NCBI GenBank assembly: GCA_016786485.1
Contig: JAEUWD010000048.1
Span: 211,808 to 275,807 of the forward strand
From: Bacteriovoracaceae bacterium
GTDB taxonomy: Bacteria; Bdellovibrionota; Bacteriovoracia; Bacteriovoracales; Bacteriovoracaceae
Length of the DNA stretch: 64,000 nucleotides
Direction of reading: 5' to 3'
The position numbers and the translations under genes were made by a program. Shown piece by piece: positions 43,847 through 52,407 of the stretch. Positions within the stretch are counted from its first letter, which is position 1. Each line of letters begins with the position of its first letter. Below the pieces are notes generated by a model. That model was not told the origin of the DNA, ran no database searches, and worked only from the letters and a program-made list of their open reading frames with translations.

Positions 43847-43957
43847 CTCATTTTATACTCACCAAAAGAAACTTTTTCTAAAGCTTTTCTTGTTTGCCTA
43901 TAAATTTAATTACTTAAAAACTTCAAAAATAACTGGAGTTTGCAAGTATAAAATGAG
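43847..43957. repeat. 111-bp segment with 13-bp inverted ends
   Basis: CTCATTTTATACT (43847-43859) and its exact reverse complement (43945-43957) bracket an AT-rich, non-coding stretch. The right end also carries a possible TATAAA box for the next gene. The remaining intergenic bases (43729-43846) include TACACTTGCAAA, nearly the same as the inverted end's continuation. No target-site duplication seen. Mini-element or regulatory dyad. Confidence 0.45.
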
Positions 43958-43987
43958 CTTTAGTAGCTTTAGCAAAAGGACGATAGT

Positions 43988-44302
43988 ATGGGTGAAAGTG
44001 ATTTGGAATTAGTAATAGATTTAAAAAATGCTGGTTATACTCAAATTCAAGCTGAAGAAATGATAAGGGTTTTGGATAAAAAAATGAAACACGACTTTGC
44101 CACAAAAAGCGATATTAAAGACGTAAGAGGCGAGATAAAAGATCTGTCACACGCGATGGAGCTTCGATTTCAACGTCTAGAATCGTCAATAGATTTGAGG
44201 TTTGAAAAACTTGGGGGGCATATTATTCAAAAAGTGGGCGTTATGCTAACCGCGGGTCTAACCCTGACTATTTCTTTGCTCTCATTTATTTTGAAAAATT
44301 AA
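43988..44302 (+). CDS. DUF1640-like coiled-coil membrane protein
   Basis: 104 aa. N-terminal helix LKNAGYTQIQAEEMIRVLDK, central coiled coil (FATKSDIKDVRGEIKDLSHAM) and a C-terminal membrane helix (GVMLTAGLTLTISLLSFIL). The pattern matches bacterial DUF1640/CCDC90-like tail-anchored proteins as I recall them. AAGGA SD nine bases upstream. Downstream gene is convergent. Confidence 0.65.
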   Translation: MGESDLELVIDLKNAGYTQIQAEEMIRVLDKKMKHDFATKSDIKDVRGEIKDLSHAMELRFQRLESSIDLRFEKLGGHIIQKVGVMLTAGLTLTISLLSFILKN

Positions 44303-44314
44303 TTTTTAGATTAT

Positions 44315-44860
44315 CTACATCGAGCCATCAGGGATACTAAACAGTGCTTTTATCTCGCGTAAAAGCTGGTGGCTTTTCGAAAGATAATACCACTGACGAA
44401 CGTAACCAATCAGCATAGTAATCATGAAACTGTAGATAACACCGGTGTGAACGGTCTTGGAAACCACACCTGTGTCGTGAGCTCCACCCAAAAGAAAACC
44501 GAATGAACCCAGCACCAACATTAGAATGGTCCAAGGAATGGTTTGACGTTTACTGGTCGAAGTTTGGTAGTGAAATCTTTTTACTTTTTTCATATAGGGT
44601 TCCAGATCATTAGGAGCAACATCAAAAAGTTCATCGAGGTTTTTCTGAGTCGAAAGAATAGTAAAAATATTTTCTACGAAACGGGCCACCCCAATAAAAT
44701 AAAACATCACAAAGGCTTGGATAAACATAACATACAAAAAGGTAGGTATCGCCAACTCGATGTGGCCAAAAGAAAGATCAACGAGACCCATGGCGGTCAT
44801 GGCGGTTAAAGCAACAGCAACCACCATCAACGTTAACAAAGTTTTTAATAAATACGCCAT
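44315..44860 (-). CDS. four-helix membrane protein, divergent from respiratory operon
   Basis: 181 aa with four hydrophobic helices (about 5-22, 36-58, 108-125, 140-158) and a polar loop (~65-105). Contains AHDTGVV and HTGVIYSF with His near helix boundaries. Not recognised. It is transcribed away from the bc/oxidase cluster from the same 117-base intergenic region, which carries ACATC-CGA-GATGT (44938-44950). Confidence 0.6.
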   Translation of the reverse strand: MAYLLKTLLTLMVVAVALTAMTAMGLVDLSFGHIELAIPTFLYVMFIQAFVMFYFIGVARFVENIFTILSTQKNLDELFDVAPNDLEPYMKKVKRFHYQTSTSKRQTIPWTILMLVLGSFGFLLGGAHDTGVVSKTVHTGVIYSFMITMLIGYVRQWYYLSKSHQLLREIKALFSIPDGSM

Positions 44861-44977
44861 TTCCTCATCCTTTCTTGTTTGTCAGAATTCACATTAAGTG
44901 TTAATTGAACCCTATAAAATCATTTTTTGCTTTTACAACATCCGAGATGTGTTTTGCAATCTTAAGGAATTAGATTA

Positions 44978-45838
44978 ATGGCTTTGCCATCAGAAAATAA
45001 AAAAGAAAAACTTATTGATAAGCCTGTCCTTGAAGGTTTGACGGTTCCGTTAGCGATCATTTTAGTCGGAGCACTCATTATTTTTGGTGTGACGAAAATG
45101 CTCTCGAGCGGTCGTGATCACCGTGACCTCATCAAAGAAATGCATACCACCACTTTTGGTAATCGCTGGGTAGCGGCTTTTGAGCTTTCAAAACTTTTAG
45201 CTTCAAATTCCATCCCAGCCGAAGAGCGCGAGTGGGTGGCAGAAAATTTAGTGCAAATTTATTACGAGACAGAAGATCCACGAACCAGAAATTTTATTAT
45301 TTTAGCGCTGGGAACTTTACCGACGGCCAAATCAATCGAAGCCATCAATAAAGCCGTTCAGGATCCGGATGAAAAAGTAAAATTTAATGCGGTTGTCGCC
45401 TTAGGAAATCTTCCGGTTGGTTCTTTTATCGATGCTAATAATTTACTTCCGCTTTTAAATTCTGAAGATAAGGGACTTGCGCAGGTTGTTATTTTCACTT
45501 TGGCCACTCATCAAGTGAAAGAAGCCGAAGCAAAAATTATTCCTTTAGTAAATTCCAGTGATCGTTTGGTTAGATACAGCGCAGCAACGGCGCTTATTCA
45601 CTATCGTCGTGAAGAAATTCAAAAAACTATTCAAGAAATTATGATGTTGAATGAGTCGAACACCTCGACTGGTCTCAACGGTGCACAAGTTGAAGCGTTG
45701 AAAATGAATGTTTTGAGCGCTCTGCAGAAAAATCGTTGGGGAAAATTTGAAAAATTATTGGAGCAAGTTGCTCAAGAAGATACTAATGTTAAAATTTCAA
45801 CGAAAGCTAGAGAAGTTCTAAATTTGTTGAAAAATTAA
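44978..45838 (+). CDS. HEAT-repeat protein of the respiratory operon
   Basis: 286 aa. One N-terminal membrane helix (VPLAIILVGALIIFGVT, ~25-42), then HEAT repeats in the soluble part: NFIILALGTLPTAKSIEAIN, VKFNAVVALGNLPVGSF, VIFTLATHQVKEAEAKII, VRYSAATALIHYRREEI. Heads the operon and precedes the Rieske gene by 54 bases, so a scaffold or assembly subunit of the quinol-cytochrome c oxidoreductase is likely (inference). Confidence 0.8.
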   Translation: MALPSENKKEKLIDKPVLEGLTVPLAIILVGALIIFGVTKMLSSGRDHRDLIKEMHTTTFGNRWVAAFELSKLLASNSIPAEEREWVAENLVQIYYETEDPRTRNFIILALGTLPTAKSIEAINKAVQDPDEKVKFNAVVALGNLPVGSFIDANNLLPLLNSEDKGLAQVVIFTLATHQVKEAEAKIIPLVNSSDRLVRYSAATALIHYRREEIQKTIQEIMMLNESNTSTGLNGAQVEALKMNVLSALQKNRWGKFEKLLEQVAQEDTNVKISTKAREVLNLLKN

Positions 45839-45892
45839 TCATTTATCCTCATAATGGCACTTAGTTACCATAGAATTGTAGAGGTTAATATT

Positions 45893-46393
45893 ATGAGCGA
45901 ACAACGTTTGAGTTTGAATCGCAGAGAATTTTTTGGCTGGTTAAGCACTGGCTGGATTATGTTCGCAGCAGCTTCGACTGGTATGGCGAGTTTAATTTTC
46001 CGTTTCCTTTATCCTAATGTTGTTTTTGAACCACCAATGGATTTTGTTGCGGGCTTTCCTTCGGATTACGAAGAAGGTGTCGACGAGCGTTGGAAAAACG
46101 GATTTGGTGTTTGGATTTATAAAAATGAAGGTAAGTTAGTGGCCATGAGTAATATTTGTACTCACTTGGGTTGTGTTCCAACTTGGTTACCGGCTGAACG
46201 AAAATTCAAATGTCCTTGTCACGGTTCTGGTTATTATCCAAATGGTGTTAACTTTGAAGGTCCAGCACCACGTCCACTTGAGCGTTACCGCGTCTTCACA
46301 AATGCAGATGGGAAAATTGTAATTGATAAATCAAAAGTCTTTCGAGCTGAAAAAGGTGAATGGGGATACCCAGGCGCCTATATCAATGTGTAG
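45893..46393 (+). CDS. Rieske iron-sulfur protein
   Basis: 166 aa from the ATG at 45893 (GAGG nine bases upstream); an ATG at 45854 is not needed. Twin-arginine-like N-terminus NRREFFGW with an anchoring helix. 2Fe-2S ligands in CTHLGC and CPCHGSGY. Takes electrons from quinol and passes them to the c-type cytochrome. Bc1/b6f-type complex subunit. Confidence 0.95.
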   Translation: MSEQRLSLNRREFFGWLSTGWIMFAAASTGMASLIFRFLYPNVVFEPPMDFVAGFPSDYEEGVDERWKNGFGVWIYKNEGKLVAMSNICTHLGCVPTWLPAERKFKCPCHGSGYYPNGVNFEGPAPRPLERYRVFTNADGKIVIDKSKVFRAEKGEWGYPGAYINV

Positions 46394-46405
46394 GTAAGGT
46401 AAAAT

Positions 46406-47188
46406 ATGTCGAAGAAAAGTTTTGCGGAATACGTTGCTAATACTCAAGTTTGGAAATCGATCTTTCGTCACGGTCCACCAGATAATGCTAGAAATCGTGC
46501 AGCCGTTGTTGCGGGTAACGTTTTTCTTCACTTACATCCAATCAAATTAAAAAAATCAGGCGTGCAACTTGGTTACACATGGTGCATGGGTGGTTTGACC
46601 TTTTTTATTTTCTTAGCTCTAACAATCACAGGCGTTCTTCTGATGTTCTATTACCGACCAACAGCTGAATACGCTTTTACTGACATCATTGCTCTTCGTG
46701 AACACGTGCCTTTGGGTATTATGCGCGAGCTACACCGTTGGGGTGCTCACGCCATGGTTATCACTGTTTGGATCCACATGTTCCGCGTTTTCATGACTGG
46801 TTCTTATAAACCACCTCGTGAATTTAACTGGGGCGTTGGTGTTATTCTTCTAACTCTAACTTTATTGCTTTCATTCACTGGTTATTTATTACCATGGGAC
46901 CAGCTAGCGATTTGGGCGATTACCGTAGGTTCTAACATGGCGAAAGCGACTCCGCTTTTAGGTCATGGTGGTCCAGGGGCGGCTTTGGCGAAAATCGGCG
47001 ACTTCGTTATGGTTTCAGATAAGAACGACGTACGCTTTCAATTACTAGGTGGAAGATTTGTTGGTGAAGCAGCACTTCTACGTTTTTACATTCTACACTG
47101 TGTATTTATTCCAATCGTTGTTGCGGTACTAATAGCAGTTCACTTTTGGAGAGTAAGAAAAGATGGTGGGATTTCAGCGCCATTATAA
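46406..47188 (+). CDS. cytochrome b (b6-like N-terminal subunit)
   Basis: 260 aa, four helices. Heme ligands: His pair in [13 protein letters not shown] and in YILHCVFIP / [14 protein letters not shown], the latter being a hallmark of b6-like menaquinol complexes. Q-site region [15 protein letters not shown]...[13 protein letters not shown]. The split into a b6-like part and a separate subunit IV follows directly. Confidence 0.95.
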   Translation: MSKKSFAEYVANTQVWKSIFRHGPPDNARNRAAVVAGNVFLHLHPIKLKKSGVQLGYTWCMGGLTFFIFLALTITGVLLMFYYRPTAEYAFTDIIALREHVPLGIMRELHRWGAHAMVITVWIHMFRVFMTGSYKPPREFNWGVGVILLTLTLLLSFTGYLLPWDQLAIWAITVGSNMAKATPLLGHGGPGAALAKIGDFVMVSDKNDVRFQLLGGRFVGEAALLRFYILHCVFIPIVVAVLIAVHFWRVRKDGGISAPL

Positions 47189-47200
47189 AAAAGGTTATTC

Positions 47201-48271
47201 ATGAAAGAGTTAATTAATTTTTTATCAATCCCTCAATATGCTTTTACCAGTTTATTAATTTTATTTTTTATCGGAATTAAGAAGATTGATTTCGTAGGAA
47301 GTAAAAAATTTGGGAAAATTTTATTCTGGGGAACAATAATCTTTTTCTTGTGGGCGATGACAGACTCCGTTTTCTTCGCCACGATCTCTTGGCCAGATAA
47401 TATTCCTATTGGGATCTTGATCGCCATCGTTCTTTGGTCAACTTGGTTCTCTATTCATAAAGCTGTTGAAAATGATGCGAGAATCGCTAAAGGTGAACCT
47501 CCTATTGAAGGAACTCCAGAAAATCGTGAGAAAGTTTGGACATGGCCAAATCTTGTTTATACCGAGTTATTTGCCATTATTGCTTGTACGATTTTTCTAG
47601 TTGTTTGGGCGATTCTTTTCAAAGCTCCACTTGAAGAACCGGCCAACCCAACTTGGGCACCAAACCCAGCGAAAGCTCCTTGGTACTTCCTAGGTCTACA
47701 AGAAATGTTAGTTTATTTTGATCCTTGGTTGGCGGGGGTTGTACTTCCAGGCATGATCATTGTTGGTCTATGTGCGATTCCATATATTGATATCAATCCA
47801 CTTGGAAACGGTTACTACACTTTCAAGCAAAGAAAATTTGCTATCACCACTTTCCTTTTTGGTTGGTTAGTTCTGTGGATTTTCTTAATCATTGTAGGAA
47901 CTTTCTTGCGCGGTCCAAACTGGACGTTCTATGGGCCATTTGAATTCTGGGATCACCATAAAGTAGTCGCAGAAAACAACATTAACTTATCTGAAATTTT
48001 CTGGATTAAATTATTAAACGTTGGTCTACCTCAGAATATTTTCTTGCGTGAAATTCTCGGTATTCTCGGAACGATAGGTTACTTTGCAAGCGTTCCTCTA
48101 ATCACAAAATATTGGGGAAAAAATTATTTAAAAAGAATGGGTAATATTCGTTATTACCTTATGATCGGTTTAATGTTGGTAATGATGTCCCTGCCTATAA
48201 AAATGTATTTAAGATGGTTGATCAATCTTAAGTACATCGTTTTTATGCCGGAGTTTGAGTTTAATATTTAA
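47201..48271 (+). CDS. cytochrome b C-terminal / subunit IV-like
   Basis: 356 aa. A PEWY-equivalent segment PAKAPWYFLGLQEMLVYFDPW shows the Qo-site half. More helices than a plain subunit IV: an N-terminal extension of about two helices (residues 1-80, including PDNIPIGILIAIVLW) and further C-terminal helices. ATG 12 bases after the previous stop. Confidence 0.85.
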   Translation: MKELINFLSIPQYAFTSLLILFFIGIKKIDFVGSKKFGKILFWGTIIFFLWAMTDSVFFATISWPDNIPIGILIAIVLWSTWFSIHKAVENDARIAKGEPPIEGTPENREKVWTWPNLVYTELFAIIACTIFLVVWAILFKAPLEEPANPTWAPNPAKAPWYFLGLQEMLVYFDPWLAGVVLPGMIIVGLCAIPYIDINPLGNGYYTFKQRKFAITTFLFGWLVLWIFLIIVGTFLRGPNWTFYGPFEFWDHHKVVAENNINLSEIFWIKLLNVGLPQNIFLREILGILGTIGYFASVPLITKYWGKNYLKRMGNIRYYLMIGLMLVMMSLPIKMYLRWLINLKYIVFMPEFEFNI

Positions 48272-48292
48272 TAATTCTGTGGTTGAGGTTAT

Positions 48293-51136
48293 ATGAAAAG
48301 AGAACCGGGCATGGCCTATAATATGAAAACCTTAAATAAGGTTTTCGCTGTTCTTTCAATTGTGTTTATGTTTGCAACTGTTTGGATGGTTTTGGATGAT
48401 TATATTCGCCCATGGAAAGCTGTTCAGGTAAAAGCACTCGAAATCAAGAAAAAAGTTTTATTAGAAAAAGTAAAAGCGGAAGAAACAAGTATTGACGGTG
48501 AAAAAGTTAAAGCCGCTCAAGAAGCTATTGTTGCAGCTGAAGCTGAAATTGCAAAAAACGAAGAAAACCTTAAAGAATTAAATAGTAAATTATCAAAAGC
48601 CGTAAAAGCGGTTTACGTTCAGAATATGTACAAAGGGGTTGTGACTTCTCAGAAGAACGCTACTCAGTACAAGTTTGAGCACGCTGAAGACGCTAAAGAT
48701 AAAAGTGGGGCCAAGAAATATAAAGCTAAGTTTGATGAATTAGTCGAAACAGAAAAAGTGGCGGTGGATGAGTTAAAAGCGTATCAGCAGACCGAATCTC
48801 AAGTGCGTGCGGAGATTACTAAAAGCGAAGAAGCTTTAATTAAAGCTAAAAAAGAGATGGATGATCTTGTCGGAGCAAAAGAAAGATTACTCACAGCTAT
48901 TGCTCAAACCGACAAAAATCCAGTTTGGTTACTTCGTAACTCACCATTTATCGATTACCTTGATCCAACAGTAAAAATCACTCAATACGTTATTAACAAA
49001 GTTCATGATGATCGTTATTTCCAAGCGGTACCGCGTGTTGATCGCTGTACGACTTGTCACGTATTCATTGATCAAAAAGGTTTTGAAGATCAACCACAAC
49101 CTTATAAAACTCACCCAAATATCGATGCTTTGGCCGTTGGTGAAAACTCAGCTCACCCCATTAAAGAATTTGGCTGTACGTCATGTCACCAAGGTGAAGG
49201 TCATCGTGTAAATGACTTCAATGCTGTTGTTCACACTCCAAGAAATGAAGAACAGAAAAAAGAATGGATGGAAAAATATCATTGGCATGAGCCACATAAA
49301 ATTCCACAACCAATGTATCGTACCCAAGACACTGAAGCTGCTTGTATTAAATGTCATAAAGACGAAGTTCGTCTTTCGTTTGCTCCAAGGCACAATGAAG
49401 GTCGTGAGTTAATTGAAACTTATGGCTGTTACGGCTGTCACAAAATTGATGGCATCGCTGGCTGGAAAGAGCTACCAAAACCAGGTCCTTCTCTCGCTAA
49501 AATTAAAGGCAAAACAAATAAAGAATTTTTGAAAAACTGGATTTGGTCACCACATACCTATAATCCAAAATCAAAAATGCCAGCTTTTTTCAATCAGGCC
49601 AATAACTCAAATGCAGAGTTTCAACGTTTAAATATTGCTGAAGTAAATTCCATGGCTGAATATATTTGGTCTAAATCAGCTGACTATGCTCCATTTAAAA
49701 AATTTGAAGGTGGTAATAAAGAAAAAGGGAAGCAGTTAGTTCAAACTATCGGTTGTCTTGGTTGTCACGAAATCGCAGGTGTTGATGCCCCATACGATTC
49801 AGTTAAAGCCAAAAAAGCTTCATACTTGAGTGCAATCGGTTCGAAAGTAAATCCAGATTGGTTAGTGTCTTGGTTGAAGAAACCTTCTCACTACGATCCA
49901 ACAACCATCATGCCTTCGTTCAGATTATCAGATAGAGATGCTAACGACATCGCAAGTTACTTATTATCCTTTAAGAATACAAAATTTGAGCAAATGGAAT
50001 TCACTTCATTGGATAAGCAAGCCAGAGACGAATTGCTACTCGAGTACTTCTCGCAATTTGATACGATGGAAACAGCGAACGCCAACTTAGCTAAATTGAG
50101 TGATGAAGAAAGAACACACGAATTAGGTTACCGTTCAATTGGTAAATATGGTTGTTATTCATGTCACAACATTCAAGGCTTTGAGCCTGATCGCGCTCCA
50201 ATCGGTCCTGAGTTAACGAAAGTTGGCTCGAAACCTGTTGAGCAGTTTGGTTTTGGACATCAGAAAATTGAACACTCTCGTCACGCTTGGATTGAAGCTC
50301 ATCTTGAGCAGCCGTCACGTTGGGACATCGGTGTGCCGAAACCATTTAAAGATTTAACAAAAATGCCAAACTTCTACTTAGAAAAAGAAGAAATTCAGGC
50401 GATCACAACTTACTTAGTAGGTTTAGTGGGCGATAAAGTTCCTCTGCTTGGTCAAAATCGTCTTTCAGCTAATAAAAAATTAGCTCAAGAAGGTAAAGCC
50501 GTGGCCGTGAAATATAACTGTCAGGGTTGTCATAAAATTGATGATTGGGGTGGATATATCACGAAAGCTTATGAAGATGATCTGAACCAAGGTCCTCCAT
50601 ACTTAGTGAAAGAAGGTCACCGTGTTCAAACTGATTGGTTATATGATTTCTTAAGAAACGTTCATCCGATTCGAAGTTATGTGAAGGTAAGAATGCCAAC
50701 ATTTAATTTTTCAACTGATGAAATTAATAAATTGATTGCATACTTCCAAGCTGATGCTGACCAAGGCACGTTCGTAGAAATGGACGAATACTTAACTTGG
50801 GAACCAGGTGAAAAAGAAGCTGCGAAGAAATTATGGAATGACTTAGCTTGCGTGACTTGTCACACGGGTGGATTTAACAACGAAACACCACAAGCTCCAA
50901 ATCTGCACTTTGCGAAGAAGCGTTTGCGTCCAACATGGATTCAGAAGTGGTTAACTAATCCTTCGGCCATGATGGAGTACACAGTCATGCCTAACTTCTG
51001 GGAAAATGGAACCATCTCTGCTTCAGAAGGTGTGCTAGGTGATGATCCGCAAAGACAGATTCGTGCGCTTACGAAATACATTCTTGAATTTAGTTACGAT
51101 AGAAATCCACAACCATGGCCAAAAGATGGTCAGTAA
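48293..51136 (+). CDS. octaheme cytochrome c with coiled-coil N-terminus
   Basis: 947 aa. N-terminal membrane anchor (VFAVLSIVFMFATVWMVL, ~16-34), then a coiled coil (~40-200, Lys/Glu-rich), then eight CXXCH sites between ~252 and ~853: CTTCH, CTSCH, CIKCH, CYGCH, CLGCH, CYSCH, CQGCH, CVTCH. Electron acceptor of the Rieske/cyt b complex, replacing cytochrome c1. Far larger than a c1. It lies directly between cyt b and oxidase genes. Confidence 0.9.
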   Translation: MKREPGMAYNMKTLNKVFAVLSIVFMFATVWMVLDDYIRPWKAVQVKALEIKKKVLLEKVKAEETSIDGEKVKAAQEAIVAAEAEIAKNEENLKELNSKLSKAVKAVYVQNMYKGVVTSQKNATQYKFEHAEDAKDKSGAKKYKAKFDELVETEKVAVDELKAYQQTESQVRAEITKSEEALIKAKKEMDDLVGAKERLLTAIAQTDKNPVWLLRNSPFIDYLDPTVKITQYVINKVHDDRYFQAVPRVDRCTTCHVFIDQKGFEDQPQPYKTHPNIDALAVGENSAHPIKEFGCTSCHQGEGHRVNDFNAVVHTPRNEEQKKEWMEKYHWHEPHKIPQPMYRTQDTEAACIKCHKDEVRLSFAPRHNEGRELIETYGCYGCHKIDGIAGWKELPKPGPSLAKIKGKTNKEFLKNWIWSPHTYNPKSKMPAFFNQANNSNAEFQRLNIAEVNSMAEYIWSKSADYAPFKKFEGGNKEKGKQLVQTIGCLGCHEIAGVDAPYDSVKAKKASYLSAIGSKVNPDWLVSWLKKPSHYDPTTIMPSFRLSDRDANDIASYLLSFKNTKFEQMEFTSLDKQARDELLLEYFSQFDTMETANANLAKLSDEERTHELGYRSIGKYGCYSCHNIQGFEPDRAPIGPELTKVGSKPVEQFGFGHQKIEHSRHAWIEAHLEQPSRWDIGVPKPFKDLTKMPNFYLEKEEIQAITTYLVGLVGDKVPLLGQNRLSANKKLAQEGKAVAVKYNCQGCHKIDDWGGYITKAYEDDLNQGPPYLVKEGHRVQTDWLYDFLRNVHPIRSYVKVRMPTFNFSTDEINKLIAYFQADADQGTFVEMDEYLTWEPGEKEAAKKLWNDLACVTCHTGGFNNETPQAPNLHFAKKRLRPTWIQKWLTNPSAMMEYTVMPNFWENGTISASEGVLGDDPQRQIRALTKYILEFSYDRNPQPWPKDGQ

Positions 51137-51152
51137 AAAAGGATATTAGATT

Positions 51153-51764
51153 ATGTCTGGCGGTTACCATTTATTAGATCACAACTACGTTGACCCACAA
51201 TTTGGAAAGGCAACACCTGGAAAAATTGCAATGTGGATTTTCCTAATAACCGACGCTATGTCATTCTCGGGTTTTTTATTGGCTTATGCAGTTCTTCGCG
51301 CGACAAAAGAATGGCCAACGCCAGCAGAGCATTTAGGTATCGGTCTTTCTGGTTTTGCAACTTTTATTCTGATTTGTAGTTCTGTATCAATGGTACTTTC
51401 AATTGATGCTTGTAAAAATAAAGATCGAAAAGGCATGCTCAACTGGTTGTTAGCAACCATCATTGGTGGAGCTTGCTTCCTTGGAATTCAAGTTTATGAG
51501 TACACTCACTTAGTTCACAACGGATTAACTCTTTCACACTTCGTGAACGGAAATAATCTTTTTGGTTCAACTTTTTATATGGTTACTGGCTTTCATGGTC
51601 TACACGTTTTTTCAGGTGTGGTTTATTTAATCTGTATGTATAAAATGGCGTTTGAGGGGCATTTCGATAACGGTGAATACCACTTTCTGGAAGTTGCCGG
51701 ATTGTTCTGGCACTTTGTCGACTTAGTTTGGATTTTAGTATTTACGTTTATTTACCTACTATAA
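51153..51764 (+). CDS. cytochrome c oxidase subunit III (first copy)
   Basis: 203 aa, about five helices. Motifs: TPGKIAMWIFLITDAMSFSGF, TFYMVTGFHGLHVFSGVVY and LEVAGLFWHFVDLVWILVF, the classic subunit III ending. A second, quite different subunit III is encoded after coxA. Sixteen bases after the octaheme gene. Confidence 0.93.
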   Translation: MSGGYHLLDHNYVDPQFGKATPGKIAMWIFLITDAMSFSGFLLAYAVLRATKEWPTPAEHLGIGLSGFATFILICSSVSMVLSIDACKNKDRKGMLNWLLATIIGGACFLGIQVYEYTHLVHNGLTLSHFVNGNNLFGSTFYMVTGFHGLHVFSGVVYLICMYKMAFEGHFDNGEYHFLEVAGLFWHFVDLVWILVFTFIYLL

Positions 51765-51766
51765 TA

Positions 51767-51970
51767 ATGAAATATTTAATTGCTTGGCTGGTTTATTCAT
51801 TTTCTTCTGTGGTTTTAGCTTGTCCTAATTGTGCAGGAAGTGCAGGCAAGCCAGGTGATCAGTATCTCGTTTATATTTTAGGTTCGTTTATCCTTTTAAT
51901 TTACATTCCGTTTTATATTTTATTTAAGAGTGCTTACAAAAAAAGGCTTAGGGTAAAAGATAATGCTTAG
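51767..51970 (+). CDS. 67-aa membrane peptide with CPNC motif
   Basis: ATG at 51767, two bases after the subunit III stop (coupled; an in-frame ATG at 51728 overlaps subunit III). Signal-like N-terminus ending in ACPNCAGSAG, then a helix (YLVYILGSFILLIYIPFYIL) and a basic tail. The CxxC near the outer face could bind copper or act in redox; unproven. Overlaps the next gene by eight bases. Confidence 0.65.
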   Translation: MKYLIAWLVYSFSSVVLACPNCAGSAGKPGDQYLVYILGSFILLIYIPFYILFKSAYKKRLRVKDNA

Positions 51971-52397
51971 TCAGTTACCGTCGATCAATGCGGGACTGAA
52001 TTCGCTTGCGACTTTTTTGTTATTGTTGGGTTATTGGGCGATAAAGCAGAATCCGCAAAAGAAAGAATTGCATAAATTTTCGATGATTGCGGCTTTAGCG
52101 GTCTCGTCACTTTTTTTGGCTTGTTATCTTTATTACCATTTTCATTTTCCGACCAAGAGATTTCCAGATTTGGGTTGGATTAAGACGGCTTATTTAACGA
52201 TGCTTTTTACTCACATCGTTTTGGCCGTTGCTATGTTGCCGCTGATTTTTTTGACTTTCAAACGGGCCTTTAAGGCGGATTGGATAGGGCATAAAAAAAT
52301 TGCCAGAATTACATACCCGATTTGGTTGTATGTATCGTTTACGGGTGTTCTGATCTATTTAATGCTATACCAGTGGTTCAACTACGAGTTAGCTTAA
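51963..52397 (+). CDS. DUF420 (CtaM-like) cytochrome oxidase assembly protein
   Basis: 144 aa, four helices, with His at helix ends (LHKFSM, YYHFHFP, MLFTHIVLA, ARITYPIWLYVSF). Matches the DUF420/CtaM family needed for aa3-type oxidase assembly in some bacteria, as I recall. Location next to ctaA-ctaB supports this. Confidence 0.78.
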   Translation: MLSQLPSINAGLNSLATFLLLLGYWAIKQNPQKKELHKFSMIAALAVSSLFLACYLYYHFHFPTKRFPDLGWIKTAYLTMLFTHIVLAVAMLPLIFLTFKRAFKADWIGHKKIARITYPIWLYVSFTGVLIYLMLYQWFNYELA

Positions 52398-52407
52398 TGG
52401 GGATTTT

